A stretch of DNA of 47,639 nucleotides. Source: Beijerinckiaceae bacterium. Its GTDB lineage: Bacteria; Pseudomonadota; Alphaproteobacteria; Rhizobiales; Beijerinckiaceae. Below the pieces are notes generated by a model. That model was not told where the DNA came from, did not search any database, and worked only from the letters and a program-made list of their open reading frames with translations. The DNA is taken from NCBI GenBank assembly GCA_030684835.1, contig JAUXWZ010000014.1, positions 1 through 47,639 on the forward strand, written 5' to 3'. The translations under genes and the position numbers were made by a program. This document shows, one piece after another, positions 24,866 to 32,391 of this stretch (the stretch's first letter is position 1; each line of letters starts with the position of its first letter).

Positions 24866-25870
24866 TTGCCCAGCTTCGAATTCGCTGACTGCCCGACGAG
24901 ACTGCCTCTCACCCTGGCCGCCGACACGCAGGAGCAGGCCGGCGCAATCCATTGCACAATCCGCAACACGACCGCGAAGCGACAGACCGCGCGTCTGCAC
25001 ATCGAGGCGAAGGACGACCTCAAGCCTGAGTGGTTTTCTTTTGTCGGCGCGCCACCGACGTCTCCGCGTGAAATTGAGCAGGACATCGCCGCCGAAGGAA
25101 CGTTCACGGCGCAAGTGATGGCGAAAATACCGCCCAAAACGCCGCCCGGTGCGCGGACCTTCCGCTTGCGCGCGACCTCCGAGGCTTCCCCTGATGTCGA
25201 CTTTACCGACGGGCCCGCGATTGCGATCGACATTGCGGCCTGGAAAGAGCCTGAGACCAAGAGGCAGGGGTTGCCGCTCTGGGCCTATGGGGTTGTGGCG
25301 CTGTTCGTGCTGGGCGTCATCGGCGTAATCGCCTATCTGGCCTGGCCGCGCGGACTCGACCCGAGTCTGGTCAGGGGCAAGCCGTTCTCCGAGGCCGCCG
25401 CCATCGCTAGCAACGCAGGCTACGCCAACATCAAAGCGGTGCGCGGACAGGCCGAGGGCCACGATCCTGCTCGTCAGATCGTCGTTGGCGTGGGCAAAGA
25501 TGAGGTCGGCGCCACAGCGCTGCTCATCGATCCCGGCGTGCCGATTCCCGCAAATCTCGCGCGCAGGCGCGTGGTTGACGCTGTAAAACTGCTGCTCGAC
25601 GTCGGGATCCTCCCCAACCAGAACCCGCAGTTCGACAGCCGGTCCGACATGCCCGACGGCGTCGTCACGCGCACAATCCCGCAAGCGCCGACGGCAGTCG
25701 CCCTCGGCGGCACCGTGACAATCGTTCTCAACCGGCGCCCGGACGGTTCCGGCAAGCCCTGCGTGCCGCTCATCGCCTGCCTCCCCGATCTTGTCGGCCC
25801 GCGCAAAAATCTGGATCGATTCGTCCTGCCGCCTTCCATTCAGAGGAGGCTCGATCGAAGGCCCCGCTAG
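24866..25870 (+). CDS. Ig-like / transmembrane / PASTA-like protein
   Basis: 334 residues with three parts. Residues 1-125 form an Ig-like (NEW3-type) beta domain, starting MPSFEFADCPTRLPLT. Residues about 137-160 are one membrane helix (LWAYGVVALFVLGVIGVIAY) preceded by KRQ, which suggests a cytoplasmic N side. Residues 165-222 and 228-291 resemble two PASTA modules; the second is clear, VVDAVKLLLDVGILP to TVTIVLNRRP, with the Pro-x-Gly-x-Val core in MPDGVVTRTIP. PASTA domains commonly bind peptidoglycan or muropeptides. GGAGG precedes the TTG start at 24866. It may tether the machine to the inner membrane and wall; that is inference. Confidence 0.75.
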   Translation: MPSFEFADCPTRLPLTLAADTQEQAGAIHCTIRNTTAKRQTARLHIEAKDDLKPEWFSFVGAPPTSPREIEQDIAAEGTFTAQVMAKIPPKTPPGARTFRLRATSEASPDVDFTDGPAIAIDIAAWKEPETKRQGLPLWAYGVVALFVLGVIGVIAYLAWPRGLDPSLVRGKPFSEAAAIASNAGYANIKAVRGQAEGHDPARQIVVGVGKDEVGATALLIDPGVPIPANLARRRVVDAVKLLLDVGILPNQNPQFDSRSDMPDGVVTRTIPQAPTAVALGGTVTIVLNRRPDGSGKPCVPLIACLPDLVGPRKNLDRFVLPPSIQRRLDRRPR

Positions 25871-25885
25871 CGGATGGAGCACCCC

Positions 25886-26104
25886 ATGCCGAGTTTTGAA
25901 TTCGCGGCCTGCCCGACGCGGGTCAACCTCACCGTTGCCGCTGATACGCAAGCACAATCGGGAATGTTGAATTCGACCATCCGCAAAGTCACGGCGCAGC
26001 GTCAAATCGGTCGCATCCGAATCGAGGCGCTCGGCGACGCAAAGCCGGAATAGTTTTCTCTGGTTGGCGCGCAAGCGCCTGGAGAACCGGAAAAACAGGA
26101 TTGA
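25886..26104 (+). pseudogene. Truncated second copy of the Ig-like/PASTA gene
   Basis: An ATG at 25886 opens MPSFEFAACPTRVNLTVAAD, closely matching the start of the gene at 24866. The frame stops at TAG (26051-26053) after 55 residues, exactly where the paralogue has Trp (KPEW), a TGG-to-TAG change. Reading on, FSLVGAQAPGEPEKQD still aligns with the paralogue's FSFVGAPPTSPREIEQD before a second stop at 26102-26104. The membrane helix and PASTA parts are absent. It is a tandem partial duplication, now decayed or at most a short Ig-like fragment. Confidence 0.85.
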
Positions 26105-26164
26105 GATCATTCTGGGAGGCAAATAGCCCGCCGGACCTTCCCCCACGCGCCAGGAGGCTCAGCC

Positions 26165-27256
26165 TTGTTTGCAATGCTTGCAGATTACAAACTCACCTTC
26201 GTGCTGGCGGCGCCTCTGCTGGGTCTGATCGGAGGGATAGCCGCGCTCATTGCGCGCGTCATCAAGGGATCGGACGCGGCGGAGGCGCTCCTGACGGGGC
26301 TGGAAACCTTCCTCACCACTGCGATGGGCGCGCTGATCGCCTTCCTTTTCGTGCGCGTGATGGTGTGGCTTGGCGACGACACGCACGCGGCGGCTGTTTT
26401 TGTCGGCGCGCTCTTTCTCATCTGGCCCTTGATCCTCAATGTGGTCTGGGCCGGCCTCGTGGTCATCTTGGAATTGCCTTACGGCGCTTTACTGTTCAAC
26501 CCGGAGCGTCTCGCTTATTTCGCCTTCGCCGTCGGCGCATTTACGGGCTTCTTCGACGGCTATCGCCGAATTCATAACTGGCGCAAGGGCATCGGATTCG
26601 TCACTTTTCTATCCGAAACGACATGGGGCCTGCCGCTGGCGCCAAACGCGGTGCTGATGCACCTCATCAATTTTCCCAAGCTCTTCAAAGTGTCCGCGCC
26701 TGTCGCCGGGCAGGTCTGGATGCAGGCGCTCCATCAGAACATTCCGCGCGCGGGCGCGCATATCTATCTCACCGGCGTGCGCCTGAAGGAGGGCTACGCC
26801 TTTACGCAAGGCAACGTGATCTCCAATCTCTGGCTCGACCGCGGTCCTCCGATCGCGCGCGGCATCGAGGAACATGAGCGCACGCACATATTGCAAAACC
26901 GCGTCTTCGGCCCATTCTTCTGGGTCAGCTACGTTACATGGCTGATCTTCTTTGGCGCGGTTGGCCTGATCTGGAGCGTCGTCGCCGGCGAGAACCGCAG
27001 GCACGCAAATGGCTCCGCGCTCGAGCCGGGCTCGCGCGCGCCGTTCTGGTGGGGCTATCTCAACAATCCTTGGGAGGTTTGGGCTTACAAACACAATCCC
27101 ACCGGTCGCATGACCGACAATCCCACCGCGCCCACTGGCTACAACGACACGACATTAAGCTGGCCTGTCGCCGTCGTAGTAACACTCATGATCCTTTCGT
27201 TCACCCCGCTGGCGGCTCTACTCCTCATCCATGCGGGAACCGTTTGGTTCTCATAA
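26165..27256 (+). CDS. Multi-pass membrane protein with HExxH motif
   Basis: 363 residues with about six hydrophobic segments: roughly 8-32, 44-66, 76-104, 118-136, 250-275 and 338-360. Between the fourth and fifth lies a soluble loop holding IEEHERTHILQNRVFGPFFW, where HERTH (237-241) fits the HExxH zinc-metallopeptidase motif. GGAGG precedes the TTG start at 26165; an ATG at 26174 is an alternative. A conserved-looking loop, WWGYLNNPWEVWAYKHNP, follows the fifth helix. It lies 60 bases after the truncated Ig copy, in line with the tail operon. It may process a cargo or cell-envelope protein, or anchor the machine; only the motif and topology are seen. Confidence 0.7.
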   Translation: MFAMLADYKLTFVLAAPLLGLIGGIAALIARVIKGSDAAEALLTGLETFLTTAMGALIAFLFVRVMVWLGDDTHAAAVFVGALFLIWPLILNVVWAGLVVILELPYGALLFNPERLAYFAFAVGAFTGFFDGYRRIHNWRKGIGFVTFLSETTWGLPLAPNAVLMHLINFPKLFKVSAPVAGQVWMQALHQNIPRAGAHIYLTGVRLKEGYAFTQGNVISNLWLDRGPPIARGIEEHERTHILQNRVFGPFFWVSYVTWLIFFGAVGLIWSVVAGENRRHANGSALEPGSRAPFWWGYLNNPWEVWAYKHNPTGRMTDNPTAPTGYNDTTLSWPVAVVVTLMILSFTPLAALLLIHAGTVWFS

Positions 27257-27349
27257 ATTGTTCATCGTTCTACCGAGTCGGAGGCGGATTATATTAGTCG
27301 ACCGAAGCCGCCGCATAGCTTTCGGCGCCATGCATGATGGGAGCTCGCA

Positions 27350-27826
27350 ATGCGTTGGATCGTGATCGTCCTCGCGATTGTGGGTCTGGTTTTTATCGGC
27401 AATCTGCTGTTTTGGCCGAGCGTTCCGCCCACGAACCGGGCTCCGGGCTATCGCCCCGCGGCGCCTGATTTACTGACGAGGTGGCTGCCGAACCCGCCGC
27501 CTGCGCAACTCGTCGCCGGCAGCAAGCAGCCGCCCACCGAACTGAATTCCGGCGGCTCATGGTCCGGCCGTTTCTCGGCCGCCAATGGCGAGTTGGGGGT
27601 CGTTCGCGTGCGTTTGAAAAGCGGAGCATTGAAGGTGAAAGCGCAGGAGCGCGGCGAAGAAGATCAGCTTCTTTGCATCGTCGCGAAGGATGCGCCGCGT
27701 CCAAGCGATTGTGGCCAAGACAACATGGCTAATGGCCTGAAAGGCGGCGTGGTGGTGCGTAAGAGCGTCGCCACCGTGCAGATCGAATCTCCCTCCGGCC
27801 GAGCGACCTTTGTTGTCAACGAGTAA
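27350..27826 (+). CDS. Small membrane-anchored protein, function unknown
   Basis: 158 residues. An N-terminal hydrophobic helix (about 4-23) without a clear cleavage site is followed by a Pro-rich linker (SVPPTNRAPGYRPAAP) and a beta-rich domain with two Cys (LLCIVAKDAPRPSDCGQ) that could form a disulphide in the periplasm. No family was recognised. It is the last plus-strand gene of the injection-system operon, 93 bases after the HExxH gene, and ends 18 bases from a convergent membrane-protein gene. Confidence 0.6.
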   Translation: MRWIVIVLAIVGLVFIGNLLFWPSVPPTNRAPGYRPAAPDLLTRWLPNPPPAQLVAGSKQPPTELNSGGSWSGRFSAANGELGVVRVRLKSGALKVKAQERGEEDQLLCIVAKDAPRPSDCGQDNMANGLKGGVVVRKSVATVQIESPSGRATFVVNE

Positions 27827-27844
27827 ACGCGCGACCGTTATCTT

Positions 27845-28549
27845 TCATCCCGGCGTCAGGCTGCGCAGCGCTTTCCAGATCGCGGGAAGCGAGCCAAGTA
27901 TGAGAGCGATGGTCCATACAACCAGTACGATGGTTATGACGAGCGCGCCGAGGGCGTCAGCGATGCTGACGAGTATGCCGGGCGGCCATGTGTGCAATAA
28001 TCCCAACACGAAGCTAAAGCCGAGCGAGAAGATCGCCAGCGCCATGAAGCCTTTGTTCTTGAGAAATGAGGGACTGGCGAAAAGCATCAAGCCCACGCCG
28101 ATCAGTTTGAGCGTCATGGTGAGAGCCAAAATGGCCTTCGCGCCTTCGACATCGAAGTCCCCCCAAACCGCGATGTAAGCAACCGTGCCAAACGGTACGG
28201 TGAGAAGAAGGCTCACCATCATCATTAAAAACATGAATGTCAGAAAAGCCAGCGCGAGCGAGCCAAGGCATCCAAGAAACGAGCCGATCAAGGTAATCAA
28301 GCCCTGAAAGCGCGCGATGACGGCGGGCGCGACGCGAAACAAATCGAGGCTGATGAGGGCAAGGGTGTAAAGAAAGACCAGATCGAAATAAGCAACAGCC
28401 GTAATGCCGACGCCGGGGCGTTTGAAACTCGCCGAGGGGTCTTTCAACAACCATCTCGACCCGAATTCAACGCCAGACGCCAGCAATATTGCGAAGGCGC
28501 CCAGGCAGAAAAGGATGAGTTTGGTAGGCTGCATCAGCGTCCCGTCCAC
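27845..28549 (-). CDS. Multi-pass membrane protein, function unknown
   Basis: 234 residues, strongly hydrophobic, with five to six membrane helices (for example LILFCLGAFAILLASGV, AYFDLVFLYTLALISLDLF, ALAFLTFMFLMMMVSLLLTV and ALVITIVLVVWTIALILG). The start could be the GTG at 28549 or the ATG at 28534; neither has a decisive ribosome-binding site. It is convergent with the end of the injection-system operon and lies between it and the Bug receptor array. It shares the GC-rich codon use of the operon rather than that of the Bug genes, so it may belong to the same island. No family recognised. Confidence 0.65.
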   Translation of the reverse strand: MDGTLMQPTKLILFCLGAFAILLASGVEFGSRWLLKDPSASFKRPGVGITAVAYFDLVFLYTLALISLDLFRVAPAVIARFQGLITLIGSFLGCLGSLALAFLTFMFLMMMVSLLLTVPFGTVAYIAVWGDFDVEGAKAILALTMTLKLIGVGLMLFASPSFLKNKGFMALAIFSLGFSFVLGLLHTWPPGILVSIADALGALVITIVLVVWTIALILGSLPAIWKALRSLTPG

Positions 28550-28653
28550 ACAACCCTATCAGTTTGAATCGCGATATAAATAGACCATTACATAGAGGAG
28601 ACAGGTCGAGATAGCTAAAATACCCGAGCGGATTAGAGGAACGACGGCCAAGA

Positions 28654-29694
28654 TTACTTGGCCGATGGCGCCAGAAGCGCCTTCGCTCGTGCGATGATGG
28701 CGGGAGGTGCGTTGATCATCGACTCGACGACTTTTTGCACCTCATCGGGACCAGAGGGTTCAATGTCCATTTTTTGCTTTTCGGCCTCCGCCAAAAAGCC
28801 GGGATCTTTCATCAAATTCATGAAAGCAGTCTGCAAAGCTGCCAGACGTTCGCGTGGCGTGTCCGGCGTTGTTGCGAATGCGCGAGCGATTCCCATGTCC
28901 GACGACAGAAAGGTTAGAACCTGCTTGTCTTCGTCGTTCTTCGCCAATTCCAACATCAAAGGCACGTCTTTAAGATCCGGCGCTCGGACTAGGCCTATCT
29001 GGACCAGGATGTTTATTTTCTTCTCTGCGATCCAATGCGGGTGATTGCTTTTCCAGGATGCCCACGAATTTGATCCGCGACCTCCCACTTCGCCTCTTTC
29101 CATGGCGAGGTTGATCTCGTTTCCGCCCGGATACCCGCCAACAATTCGGAATTTCGTTCCGAGCACCTGGTTCATGGCCGCGGGGTAGACGTAGCCCGTC
29201 GACGAGACGCCGGACGCACCAACAACCAGCTCCTTCGTGAAAACTTCATCGATCTTGGTTATGCCCGTCGTGTGCCAGGAGTTGATGACGTTCGGGCTGC
29301 TGGTGGTGTTGCCAAGCCATCCAAATCGCCGCGCATCAAATTGAACGGCTGGCGAACCGGTAGCCTGAAGCACGGGCATATTCTGAAAAACGATCGTCAT
29401 CGATGTGCCATCACGCGCGGCGGTGTTTGCAAGGTGGTTGGCTGCTTGCAGGCCGATGCCGCCCGGCATGTTCTTGACAATGACCTGCGGACCTCCGGGG
29501 ATCAGGCGCCCTAAATGTCTGCTTACAATGCGAGCGCGTCGGTCGTAGTCGCCCCCGGACGAACCGGGCACGGTCATCTCTAACGTTCGTCCGCGATAGA
29601 AATCCTCGACAGGGTCGGCAGTCGCGCTTACCGAGATGAGGCATGCAACCGCTATGGTGGGTGCAAGGCTTCGGAAAACCATTCTCGCCTTCAT
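28654..29694 (-). CDS. Bug-family periplasmic substrate-binding protein 2
   Basis: 346 residues from the ATG at 29694, which GGAGG precedes by six bases. Signal peptide about 1-26. Mature features are VEDFYRGRTLEMTVPGSSGG, VIVKNMPGGIGLQAANHLA, the GWLGNTTSSPNVINSW block, VGGYPGGNEINLAMERGEVG and the C-terminal DPGFLAEAEKQKMDIEPSGP. It is the last of three tandem minus-strand Bug genes, each about 70 bases apart. The ligand cannot be read from sequence; no dedicated membrane subunits are nearby. Confidence 0.88.
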   Translation of the reverse strand: MKARMVFRSLAPTIAVACLISVSATADPVEDFYRGRTLEMTVPGSSGGDYDRRARIVSRHLGRLIPGGPQVIVKNMPGGIGLQAANHLANTAARDGTSMTIVFQNMPVLQATGSPAVQFDARRFGWLGNTTSSPNVINSWHTTGITKIDEVFTKELVVGASGVSSTGYVYPAAMNQVLGTKFRIVGGYPGGNEINLAMERGEVGGRGSNSWASWKSNHPHWIAEKKINILVQIGLVRAPDLKDVPLMLELAKNDEDKQVLTFLSSDMGIARAFATTPDTPRERLAALQTAFMNLMKDPGFLAEAEKQKMDIEPSGPDEVQKVVESMINAPPAIIARAKALLAPSAK

Positions 29695-29763
29695 GAAAAC
29701 CTCCACTACATCAAATTTTGCGCGTTCTCGATCTTTTTTCGGATCTTATTATAAACCAAAAAA

Positions 29764-30849
29764 CTACTGCTTCTCGCCCGCAATTGCGTTGTAGCGCGCG
29801 ATAATTTCCGGGGGAGTGCTGGTTGCCTCCGCAATAATGCGCGTGAGCGCCTCAGCGCTGATTGGACTTATATCGAGGTGTAATTTTTTACCTTCGTTCA
29901 CGAACTCCTGGTCGGCGACCATTTCGTTGAAAGCCTTCACGAGTACATTTCTGCGATCGTCAGGTATCTTCGGCGGAGCCGCAACCGGCATTGCCATGTA
30001 GAAGGGCAATTCAGCGAACTTTAGGAGCGCTTTGGCTTGTTGGTCACTGATGAGTTCGTATGCTGTGGGAACGTCCGGAAGCTCCGGATGGCGAGTAGTG
30101 CGACCGAATGCGAGCAGCGCACGCATTTCTTGCGCCTTCCATTCGCTCGCCTGATTTGCTTTCAAGTAACTCAAGCTGGTCACTTGGCCATCGACTTCCC
30201 TTCCCAGCTGAGCCAGCGAAATCGCTGGCGCGCCTGTATATCCGCGCACCACTTCCAGTCTGAGGCCAAACAGCGTCCTTGCGATCAATGGAAAGGTCCG
30301 GTTTGTGGCGCCGGGCCCGCTTGCGCCAAGACGCGCGGTAGGGCCGCCGCTCCCCTTCAAGTCGTTCAAACTCTGCGCGGCAAATTCACGGTTCACAATG
30401 AGAAGATATACATCGTCCTGATAGGACGAGATGGAGCCAAGCCACGTAAGTTCGAGCGGGTCAAAGCGCGCAGCGGGATCTCCGGCAATGGCGAGTTGCG
30501 CAGTACCGCGTTGCAGGATTGAGAGAACGGACCCATCCCTCGGCAATGTCGTGAACAAGCGGTTGGCGAGTGTAAGTCCTCCGGCGCCTGGAACATTTTG
30601 AACAACAAATGTCGGACTGCCTGGCGTGAATCTCGGCAAGTGGCGCGCGACCAACCGTCCAGACGCATCGTTTATGCCTCCGCTGCCGCTCGGAACATAC
30701 ATCGTCATGGTGCGGCCACTATAGAATTCTGCTGCTGATTGCGCCCGTGCAAGCGGCGCCGAAAGAACGGTTAGAAATGCCACACAAACGCACAGCTTCT
30801 TAGCAGATAAATACCAGTTGCAGCGCTTCCTCATCATGTGTCTCCTCAT
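29764..30849 (-). CDS. Bug-family periplasmic substrate-binding protein 3
   Basis: 361 residues from the ATG at 30849 (GGGAGA six bases upstream; a GTG one codon before and an ATG at 30837 are alternatives). The signal peptide ends near SAPLARAQS. Hallmarks are AEFYSGRTMTMYVPSGSGGI, FVVQNVPGAGGLTLANRLF, LELTWLGSISSYQDDVYLL, RGYTGAPAISLAQLGREVDG and a C-terminal helix pair with QEFVNEGKKLHLDISPIS. The loop usually reading YPG is YTG here. It is the middle gene of the three-gene run. Confidence 0.87.
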   Translation of the reverse strand: MRRHMMRKRCNWYLSAKKLCVCVAFLTVLSAPLARAQSAAEFYSGRTMTMYVPSGSGGINDASGRLVARHLPRFTPGSPTFVVQNVPGAGGLTLANRLFTTLPRDGSVLSILQRGTAQLAIAGDPAARFDPLELTWLGSISSYQDDVYLLIVNREFAAQSLNDLKGSGGPTARLGASGPGATNRTFPLIARTLFGLRLEVVRGYTGAPAISLAQLGREVDGQVTSLSYLKANQASEWKAQEMRALLAFGRTTRHPELPDVPTAYELISDQQAKALLKFAELPFYMAMPVAAPPKIPDDRRNVLVKAFNEMVADQEFVNEGKKLHLDISPISAEALTRIIAEATSTPPEIIARYNAIAGEKQ

Positions 30850-30919
30850 CACGCTTCTCCCTTATCGTGATAGGTAGTTTTCTAAGGCGCCGGCTCGGGT
30901 AACTATCGGATCGACTGTG

Positions 30920-31957
30920 TCACTTGGCGTGAAGCAACTCCTTAGCTCTCGACACGAGCGCCGGTGGTGTGGCGTATGTCCGCGCAAGAAGTGCGTCGAC
31001 GTCCTCGCCGCTTACGAACTGGATATCAAGACCGGTCTTGGCAGCTTCCTGCAGAAACTCGGGATCCTTCAACGTGTCAGCAAACGCCTTCCTCAGCGCA
31101 GCGACGCGTTCAGTTGGAACCCCAGGGGGGGCGAAAAAGGGCCGTCCCATACCTTGCGGCGCGAGCAAGAATTCCAGAACCTGCCGATGGTCTGCATTTT
31201 CCGCGAGATCCTGAACACGAGGAATGTCCGGAAGATCGGGAGCCTTGTTAACGGCAATCTGGAAGAGAATGTTGATCTTCTTTTCCGTCAGCAATTCGCT
31301 TTTCCGAAGCTTCAGGAATGCCCATCCGATGCCGCAGAAACCATGGACTTCGCGACGCTCCATAGCGAGCAAGATGTCATTGCTCGTGTTGTAGCCGCTG
31401 ACAATCTTGAAGCGTGCGCCAAGCAATCGGTTTGCGAGGCGCGGAAAGATCATATCAATTGCGTCCGCGCCCGAGCCGCCAATCACAAGTTCAGTTTTAC
31501 GAACGTCATCGAACGTCTTGACGGGTTGATTCACGTCCGCGATGCAGACGCTATTTTCGATATTAGCGCTTCCGAGCCAGTTAAACTCTTGCGCGTTGAA
31601 CTGCGCCTGCTTGTTGCCAAGCAGGGGCTCGAACGCTGCCGTCCGGCTGGTGATCGCGATTTCCGTCCCATCACGCGCTGCGCGTGACGCCATGTGGTTG
31701 GCCGCGACAAGTCCGCCAGCGCCTGGCATATATTGAGGAACAAAGTTTGGGGCTCCGGGCAGATGCTTTCCCATGTGCCTGCCAAGAACATCGCCATACA
31801 GGCCCGAGTTTCCGCCCGCGGCAAAACCAACGATGATCCGAACCTGCTTACCACGGTAAAAGTCTGCTACGGAATTCTGTGCGAAGGCAAAGTTGATGCT
31901 CAAGCCTAGGACTGCAACCGCTCCCAGCAGCGCTCGCCACGATGCGTTTCTCATCAT
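30920..31957 (-). CDS. Bug-family periplasmic substrate-binding protein 4
   Basis: 345 residues; the ATG at 31957 follows a GGGGGG run. Signal peptide 1-26, ending FAFAQN. Mature blocks are VADFYRGKQVRIIVGFAAGG, FVPQYMPGAGGLVAANHMAS, EFNWLGSANIENSVCIADVN, VSGYNTSNDILLAMERREVH and DPEFLQEAAKTGLDIQFVSG. The usual YPG turn is replaced by YNT. As the first gene of the tandem set it should carry the promoter, in the 430-base gap shared with the divergent tamA. The three proteins are clearly paralogous to the copy at 13055 but far from identical. Confidence 0.88.
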   Translation of the reverse strand: MMRNASWRALLGAVAVLGLSINFAFAQNSVADFYRGKQVRIIVGFAAGGNSGLYGDVLGRHMGKHLPGAPNFVPQYMPGAGGLVAANHMASRAARDGTEIAITSRTAAFEPLLGNKQAQFNAQEFNWLGSANIENSVCIADVNQPVKTFDDVRKTELVIGGSGADAIDMIFPRLANRLLGARFKIVSGYNTSNDILLAMERREVHGFCGIGWAFLKLRKSELLTEKKINILFQIAVNKAPDLPDIPRVQDLAENADHRQVLEFLLAPQGMGRPFFAPPGVPTERVAALRKAFADTLKDPEFLQEAAKTGLDIQFVSGEDVDALLARTYATPPALVSRAKELLHAK

Positions 31958-32391
31958 TTGCCCCCCTGCAATCCCGGCCCGCAGCTTTCACGAACTGATG
32001 CTGAAGAGACGCCCGACCGCCAACAGGATCAGTCCATCAAAGCCGGAATGCTCGGTTCTCCTCCCTGTTCGTCCGTTATTTTGGCGGACGATTTCATTGA
32101 TATTGCGCTGACGCCTGCGGCAAGGCAAGCGAGCCGTTCGGCGCGTTGCGACCGGGGCTTTGCGATGCGCACTTTGGCGGGAACGCAGCTCTAGCAAACT
32201 CTCCGCGCAAGCGTTGCTGCCTGGGCAACAAAAGCGCGAGCGCTATTTGTGGAAATGTTAAAATGCACTAACGTTACGCTTGCTGCATGCGATCAATTGT
32301 GTAAGTGCAAACTCTTCGCTAACCTAGCTGTGTTTTTGCTATATTTCCGCCCCACGATGGGCAGCTTCAAAGCCTGACCTTACGGGTGTTC
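31958..32391. other. Divergent intergenic region, Bug array and tamA
   Basis: About 430 bases that should hold promoters for the minus-strand Bug genes and for tamA. A TATATT at 32340-32345, about 50 bases before the tamA start, could be a -10 element, but there is no good -35 partner. The stretch from 32230 to 32350 is AT-richer than either flank. No gene-like frame with a ribosome-binding site was found. Confidence 0.4.

Noticed and set aside
24326-26146. 606-codon open frame on the minus strand
   Set aside because: It lies antisense to the gpI, Ig/PASTA and truncated-copy genes, which have clear family motifs and ribosome-binding sites; long antisense frames are expected in GC-rich coding DNA.
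15295-27826. Complete contractile prophage
   Set aside because: No capsid, portal, terminase, lysis, integrase or replication genes; the LysM adaptor and DUF4255 genes point to an injection system instead.
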